Source: Litchfieldia salsa
GTDB taxonomy: Bacteria; Bacillota; Bacilli; Bacillales; Bacillaceae_L
Length of the DNA stretch: 64,000 nucleotides
Direction: 5' to 3'
NCBI RefSeq assembly: GCF_900104555.1
Contig: NZ_FNJU01000003.1
Coordinates: 310,001 to 374,000, forward strand
Shown: piece by piece, positions 63,379 to 64,000 of the stretch
Layout of the letters: each line of letters begins with the position of its first letter
Position numbering within the stretch: position 1 is the stretch's first letter
Translations under genes and position numbers: made by a program
Notes under the pieces: model-generated
Databases searched by the model: none
The model's input: only the letters and a program-made list of their open reading frames with translations
Told to the model about the DNA's origin: nothing

Positions 63379-64000
63379 TTTGACTCTTTTGTTTCAGGAT
63401 GAACAATTGCGGCTGTGTCTATAGTGACTAAAGTAGGTGAATTCTCGTTTACTGCTTCAACCAGAATATGCTTCAATTGTTGATTATCTGATATTCTATA
63501 TGCTTTTAAACCACATGCCTGAGCTATTTTAACAAAATCTGGATTTGTTAAATCTACTCCCTCTTGTGCGTATCCTCCAACAATCATCTTATCTCTTTCC
63601 ATTTGTAATGCGTGATTATTAAATACAATAACTGTTATGTTTAATTCATATCTTGTTGCCGTTAGTAAATCAGCTAATACCATTTCAATTCCACCATCAC
63701 CTACAATTGCTAGAACTTGTTTTTCAGGATAACATAACTTAGCTGCAAGCGCACCAGGTAAACCATAGCCCATCGTTCTCCATTTTCCAGAAAAGAGAAA
63801 TTGCTGATTTGTAGGCTTGAAATTACGATTCATCCAAACGGTTACATCTCCAGTGTCGATCGACAAAATCGCGTCCTTTTCAATCACTTCCTCTATTGAT
63901 TTAACAATCCTTGAAGGGTGAATCGGCACATCTTGATTATTTCGTTCTTCATCGTTCTCCTTCTCCCATTTATTTTTTATATCAACTACTTGAGAGATCC
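63375..64000 (-). CDS. Thiamine-diphosphate enzyme, pyruvate oxidase/acetolactate synthase-like, C-terminal part
   Basis: The frame is open beyond the right edge, with no stop between 63930 and 64000, so the GTG at 63929 is internal. The visible 200 residues are the C-terminal ThDP-binding domain: GKWRTMGYGLPGALAAK, then GDGGIEM...NN (the cofactor/metal motif), and MERDKM. The arrangement resembles YdaP/PoxB pyruvate oxidases more than biosynthetic acetolactate synthase. Ends ETKESK; converges on the PNPOx-like gene. Confidence 0.85.
   Translation of the reverse strand, partial: ISQVVDIKNKWEKENDEERNNQDVPIHPSRIVKSIEEVIEKDAILSIDTGDVTVWMNRNFKPTNQQFLFSGKWRTMGYGLPGALAAKLCYPEKQVLAIVGDGGIEMVLADLLTATRYELNITVIVFNNHALQMERDKMIVGGYAQEGVDLTNPDFVKIAQACGLKAYRISDNQQLKHILVEAVNENSPTLVTIDTAAIVHPETKESK

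Noticed and set aside
1-64000. CRISPR arrays, tRNA/rRNA genes, prophage or complete insertion sequences
   Set aside because: None seen: no regularly spaced repeats of suitable size, no clover-leaf genes with CCA ends, no transposase or phage gene.

Overview
The window is chromosomal DNA from a low-GC, endospore-forming member of the Bacillaceae. Evidence for this is the strong AGGAGG ribosome binding sites with many TTG and GTG starts, the des/desK pair, YdjO, DUF1292 and other small Bacillus families, a proline T-box in front of proBA, pucABCDE gene order, a reductase-less nitric oxide synthase, and long Bacillaceae-type intergenic repeats. I see no tRNA, rRNA, CRISPR array, prophage or intact insertion sequence. 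Species cannot be fixed from sequence alone.

Layout. 1-3.3 kb: the 5' part of desK and the cold-induced desaturase des, with a GTCAT repeat array upstream of des, then an orphan PAS histidine kinase. 3.3-9.8 kb: a tandem P-loop ATPase, an Eis-like acetyltransferase, several small proteins, a ribbon-helix-helix gene with phased operator repeats, exoA, a LysM L,D-transpeptidase and a SIMPL protein. 9.9-12.6 kb: a BMP-type binding lipoprotein coupled to a chemoreceptor. 12.8-20.2 kb: csp, a flippase-less MprF-like synthase domain, a patatin, E. coli-type speD, an HD protein with a phosphotransferase, and an aldo/keto reductase. 20.3-28.9 kb: a SUV3-like helicase, dacC and sbcDC. 29-33 kb: HAD phosphatase, YitT protein, mug and glnA with a GlnR/TnrA box.

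33.2-37.6 kb: a cNMP/CBS/GlnD-like nucleotidyltransferase translationally abutting a DEDDh exonuclease, divergent from glnA, then a GGCT-fold protein and a second exonuclease. 37.8-43.5 kb: nitroreductase, T-box-controlled proBA, a dimethylargininase-like enzyme and a branched-chain aminotransferase. 43.7-52.7 kb: a purine-catabolic block (amidohydrolase-type deaminase, pucABCDE xanthine dehydrogenase, adenine deaminase) that should convert adenine and guanine to urate; no uricase is present here. 52.9-64 kb: two distant acidic paralogues, a coiled-coil protein of ten 14-residue repeats, Fnr-boxed narK, pepF, an aminotransferase, a membrane-anchored cupredoxin, ydjO, nos, small genes, and the 3' part of a thiamine-diphosphate enzyme.

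Two families of long intergenic repeats (about 155 bp and 210 bp) each occur as an inverted pair, and a third, single palindromic repeat is also present. Most convergent gene pairs are separated by strong hairpins. A recurrent terminator type carrying GTCCC/GGGACA arms appears four times. The least explained items are the cNMP/CBS/nucleotidyltransferase-exonuclease pair facing glnA, the BMP-chemoreceptor pair with 22-bp phased repeats, the 14-residue repeat protein, and the acidic paralogue pair.
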